Below, in pieces: positions 62,043 to 64,000 of a DNA stretch of 64,000 nt. Where the stretch lies: assembly GCA_963735065.1 (NCBI GenBank), contig CAVTJL010000001.1, positions 434,001 to 498,000 of the forward strand, read 5' to 3'. The notes under the pieces were generated by a model. That model did not search any database and was not told the origin of the DNA. It saw only the letters and a list, made by a program, of their open reading frames with translations. Positions within the stretch are counted from its first letter, which is position 1. Each line of letters begins with the position of its first letter. A program made the position numbers and the translations under genes. The stretch is from CAVTJL01 sp963735065. Lineage in GTDB: Bacteria; Pseudomonadota; Alphaproteobacteria; Geminicoccales; Geminicoccaceae.

Positions 62043-62660
62043 ATGACGGCCGCTAATGGCGCACGCAGGTCGAAGCGGAGCGCCAGCGTGCCACTCATCG
62101 AGGTCGACGAATCCACCTACGCGCTGCTGTTGGCGCGAGCCCGCCCTCCTTTCGAGGCCCCGGCCGATGCGCTTCGGCGGATGCTGCTGGGCAGCCCTGC
62201 CCCGCAGGAGACCCCCGAGGCCGTGCCTCGGATGGGGCGGTCGGCGCTGGCGGCCTCGCTCCTGGATGGCGTCGCCGGACCGTTCGCCGCCGTGGGCGGC
62301 TTCCCGGACCTGCTCGAGGCCGAGGACCAGATCCTCTATGTGCTGCAGGCGCGTTGGTCGGTCGGCGGCTTCAACCCCCAGCGCTATGCGATCGCGCGCA
62401 CGCCCTGGGAGATCCTTGTCGGGAGCATCGGCCGCCGGCGCGGCCATCTGGCGCTCGTCGCCGGCCCCGGGCGGGAGGCCTATCTGCTCCCCTTCGCCGA
62501 TGTGATGCGGCGGATGACCGCCGTCGGTCGCAACGACTGCCCGCGCGAGATCGCCATCGACCGCTGGCAGCATCGCTGGATCGAGCTCGACTGGCCCATC
62601 GGCCGCTATCTGAGGGCGGCCTCGCGCTCGCCGGCGATGCTCACACCAAGTCGCTCGTGA
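62043..62660 (+). CDS. Hypothetical protein with SeqA-N-like segment
   Basis: I do not recognise the whole 205-residue protein. Residues about 17-50 read PLIEVDESTYALLLARA followed by APADALRRMLLG. This resembles the N-terminal ribbon-helix-helix oligomerisation part of SeqA (IEVDDELYxxIA-x9-SASDILRRML). The C-terminal part (about 95-195) has GGFNPQRYAIARTPWEILV and RGHLALVAGPGREAYLLPF, predicted as mixed alpha/beta. A GTG start at 62088 just before the SeqA-like part is possible. Its last 20 bp overlap the convergent zapE gene. Confidence 0.65.
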   Translation: MTAANGARRSKRSASVPLIEVDESTYALLLARARPPFEAPADALRRMLLGSPAPQETPEAVPRMGRSALAASLLDGVAGPFAAVGGFPDLLEAEDQILYVLQARWSVGGFNPQRYAIARTPWEILVGSIGRRRGHLALVAGPGREAYLLPFADVMRRMTAVGRNDCPREIAIDRWQHRWIELDWPIGRYLRAASRSPAMLTPSRS

Positions 62661-63804
62661 GCGCGAAGGGCGTGAAGCTCTTGGGCAGGCTGTCGGGGTG
62701 GCGGTCGCGGCAGGCCTCGAGATAGCCGCGGCTTTGCATCTCCACCAGCCGGCTCACCGTGCGCCGGAACTCGAACGCCCCGTCGCCCTCCGGATAGAGC
62801 GCCTCGGGCGGCGCCTCGGCCGAGAGAAAAAGCATCATCCGCCGCTCGTAGAGGGCATCGATCAGGGTCACGAAGCGCCGCGCCTCGTTGCGCCGGTCGG
62901 GCGTCAGCAGCGGCACGTTCTCGAGGATCAGGGTGTGATAGCGCTCGGTCAGGGCCAGATAGTCGGCGGCGCCCAGCGGCCTCGCGCACAGCGCCTGGAA
63001 GTCGAGCCACGCCACCCCGGCCGCCGCGCGCGGCACGAGGAGCTGGCGCGTGCCCACCGCCACCTCCTCGGGCGCGCCCGGCAGGCCATCGGTCAGGAGG
63101 TGAAAGACGCGCTCGAGGCAGGCGCTGGCCTCCGGGCCCAGCGGGTGCTGGTAGACGGGCAGATCCTTGAGCCGGCTCAGCCGGTAGTCGACCGGCCCCT
63201 CGAGCGCCAGCACGTCGAGCCGCGCCACGAGCAGATCGATGAACGGCAGAAAGCGGTCGCGGTTCAGGCCGTTCTCGTAGAGCCGGCGCGGCGGCCAGTT
63301 CGAGGTCGCCACGATGACCACGCCCCGATCGAGAAGGCCGGTGAACAGACGGGCCAGGATCATCGCATCGGCGATGTCGACCACATGGAACTCGTCGAAG
63401 CACAAGAGCGTGCTCGCGGCCGCGATCTCGGCCGCGAGCGGGACCAGCGGATCCTCGCCGCGGCCCGCCTGGCGCATCGCGTGCAGCCGCTTTTGCACCT
63501 CGAGCATGAACTCGTGGAAGTGGGTCCTGCGCTTTCTCTCGACCGGCGCCGCGGCGAAGAAAAGGTCCATCAGCATCGACTTGCCGCGGCCGACATCGCC
63601 ATGAATGTAGAGGCCGCGCGGCGCCACGGGCGCCGGCTTCGCGACGAGCCGCGCGAAGAAGCCGTTGGCCGGCCGCTCGGTGGCCAGGTGGTAGCCGTCG
63701 AGCGCCCGGGCCAGGCGGTCGAGCTGCTGGGCGGCTGCCCGCTGCAGCGGATCGAAGACCAGCTCGCCCGCGGCGACCCGGCGCTCCAGCTCCTCGATCA
63801 GCAT
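62641..63804 (-). CDS. zapE: AFG1/ZapE-family ATPase
   Basis: This 387-residue AAA-type ATPase has Walker A GDVGRGKSMLMDLFF, then RTHFHEFMLEVQKRLH, Walker B LLCFDEFHVVDIADAMIL and the sensor ATSNWPPRRLYENGL. Family knowledge: ZapE (YhcM) modulates FtsZ rings under low oxygen, and AFG1 in mitochondria helps remove respiratory-complex subunits. Length and motif order are normal. In many alphaproteobacteria it lies near malate dehydrogenase or succinate genes; that cannot be judged here because the window ends. Confidence 0.94.
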   Translation of the reverse strand: MLIEELERRVAAGELVFDPLQRAAAQQLDRLARALDGYHLATERPANGFFARLVAKPAPVAPRGLYIHGDVGRGKSMLMDLFFAAAPVERKRRTHFHEFMLEVQKRLHAMRQAGRGEDPLVPLAAEIAAASTLLCFDEFHVVDIADAMILARLFTGLLDRGVVIVATSNWPPRRLYENGLNRDRFLPFIDLLVARLDVLALEGPVDYRLSRLKDLPVYQHPLGPEASACLERVFHLLTDGLPGAPEEVAVGTRQLLVPRAAAGVAWLDFQALCARPLGAADYLALTERYHTLILENVPLLTPDRRNEARRFVTLIDALYERRMMLFLSAEAPPEALYPEGDGAFEFRRTVSRLVEMQSRGYLEACRDRHPDSLPKSFTPFALTSDLV

Positions 63805-63959
63805 CCTTTCCCCCGCGTCCAGCGGCTGCCCGGATCGGCCCTCGGTGGACCGGGCAGGCGATACGCGATGCGGCGGGCCGCCTCAAGCCATGGGCCGGCC
63901 GCTCTCCCCTGCGCCCTGCGCACACGGGGCCGGCCGGACCCCCGACCACGACGCCGGCC

Positions 63960-64000
63960 TCAGCCGATGACGCCCTGCTCGCGCAGCGCCGTCATCTCGT
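63960..64000 (-). CDS. C-terminal end of a gene cut by the window edge
   Basis: Reading the minus strand from the window edge gives EMTALREQGVIG and a TGA stop. This tail resembles the end of CaiB/BaiF CoA transferases (EIAALRxxGxI), but twelve residues are too few for a firm call. Confidence 0.3.
   Translation of the reverse strand, partial: EMTALREQGVIG

Overview
The window is very GC-rich (about 70 % by eye), densely packed, and reads as chromosomal DNA of an alphaproteobacterium. A Rhodospirillales- or Geminicoccales-like lineage is my guess. Supporting markers are the F1-ATPase inhibitor subunit zeta, an SDHAF4 homologue, a TIGR02302/DUF4175 protein beside lysA and lptM, and a long peptidoglycan/division (dcw) cluster next to rnpB. 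I saw no tRNA, rRNA, insertion sequence, prophage or CRISPR array.

Layout. From 1 to 16 kb are housekeeping genes in short units: an EamA exporter, sdhAF4 and the ATPase zeta subunit; an NRDE protein; a PhoX-family gene under a probable Pho box with a two-haem partner; a dienoyl-CoA reductase-like SDR; prfC; a DksA-type zinc finger; a periplasmic cyclophilin; a sugar-nucleotide epimerase; a PlsC-like acyltransferase; ftsEX; a zinc-ribbon protein; tadA and an acetyltransferase. From 15 to 20 kb on the minus strand are bamD-recN-ligA and a small membrane protein. From 20.1 to 25.6 kb is an accessory block separating bamD from lpxC: a ParA-like ATPase overlapping a CYTH-CHAD protein, a frameshifted universal stress protein, a D-threonine-aldolase-like enzyme and a membrane-anchored coiled coil.

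From 25.7 to 44.4 kb on the minus strand is the full dcw cluster, transcribed rsmH-ftsL-ftsI-murE-murF-mraY-murD-ftsW-murG-murC-murB-ddl-ftsQ-ftsA-ftsZ-lpxC. Most joints down to ftsA are ATGA or GTGA stop/start overlaps. mraZ is missing; a 486-bp AT-richer gap with two perfect DnaA boxes lies between rsmH and rnpB. The lpxC product lacks several catalytic residues.

From 45.3 to 55.3 kb are a cell-wall amidase, the DUF4175 protein, lysA, lptM, a K+/H+ antiporter, a DUF1127 protein, a LysR regulator, argH and a TlpA thioredoxin. From 55.3 to 62 kb is a likely catabolic or uptake block: a DctPQM-type TRAP transporter divergent from a BNR/sialidase-fold protein, an EamA exporter and an AtuA-type pair. 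The window ends with a SeqA-N-like hypothetical protein, zapE and the tail of one more gene.

The genes together cover lipid II synthesis and septation, outer-membrane biogenesis (bamD, lpxC, lptM), DNA repair and ligation, and arginine and lysine/DAP synthesis. The most unusual items are the DnaA-box region, the ParA/CYTH-CHAD pair, the atypical LpxC and the Pho-boxed PhoX/cytochrome pair.
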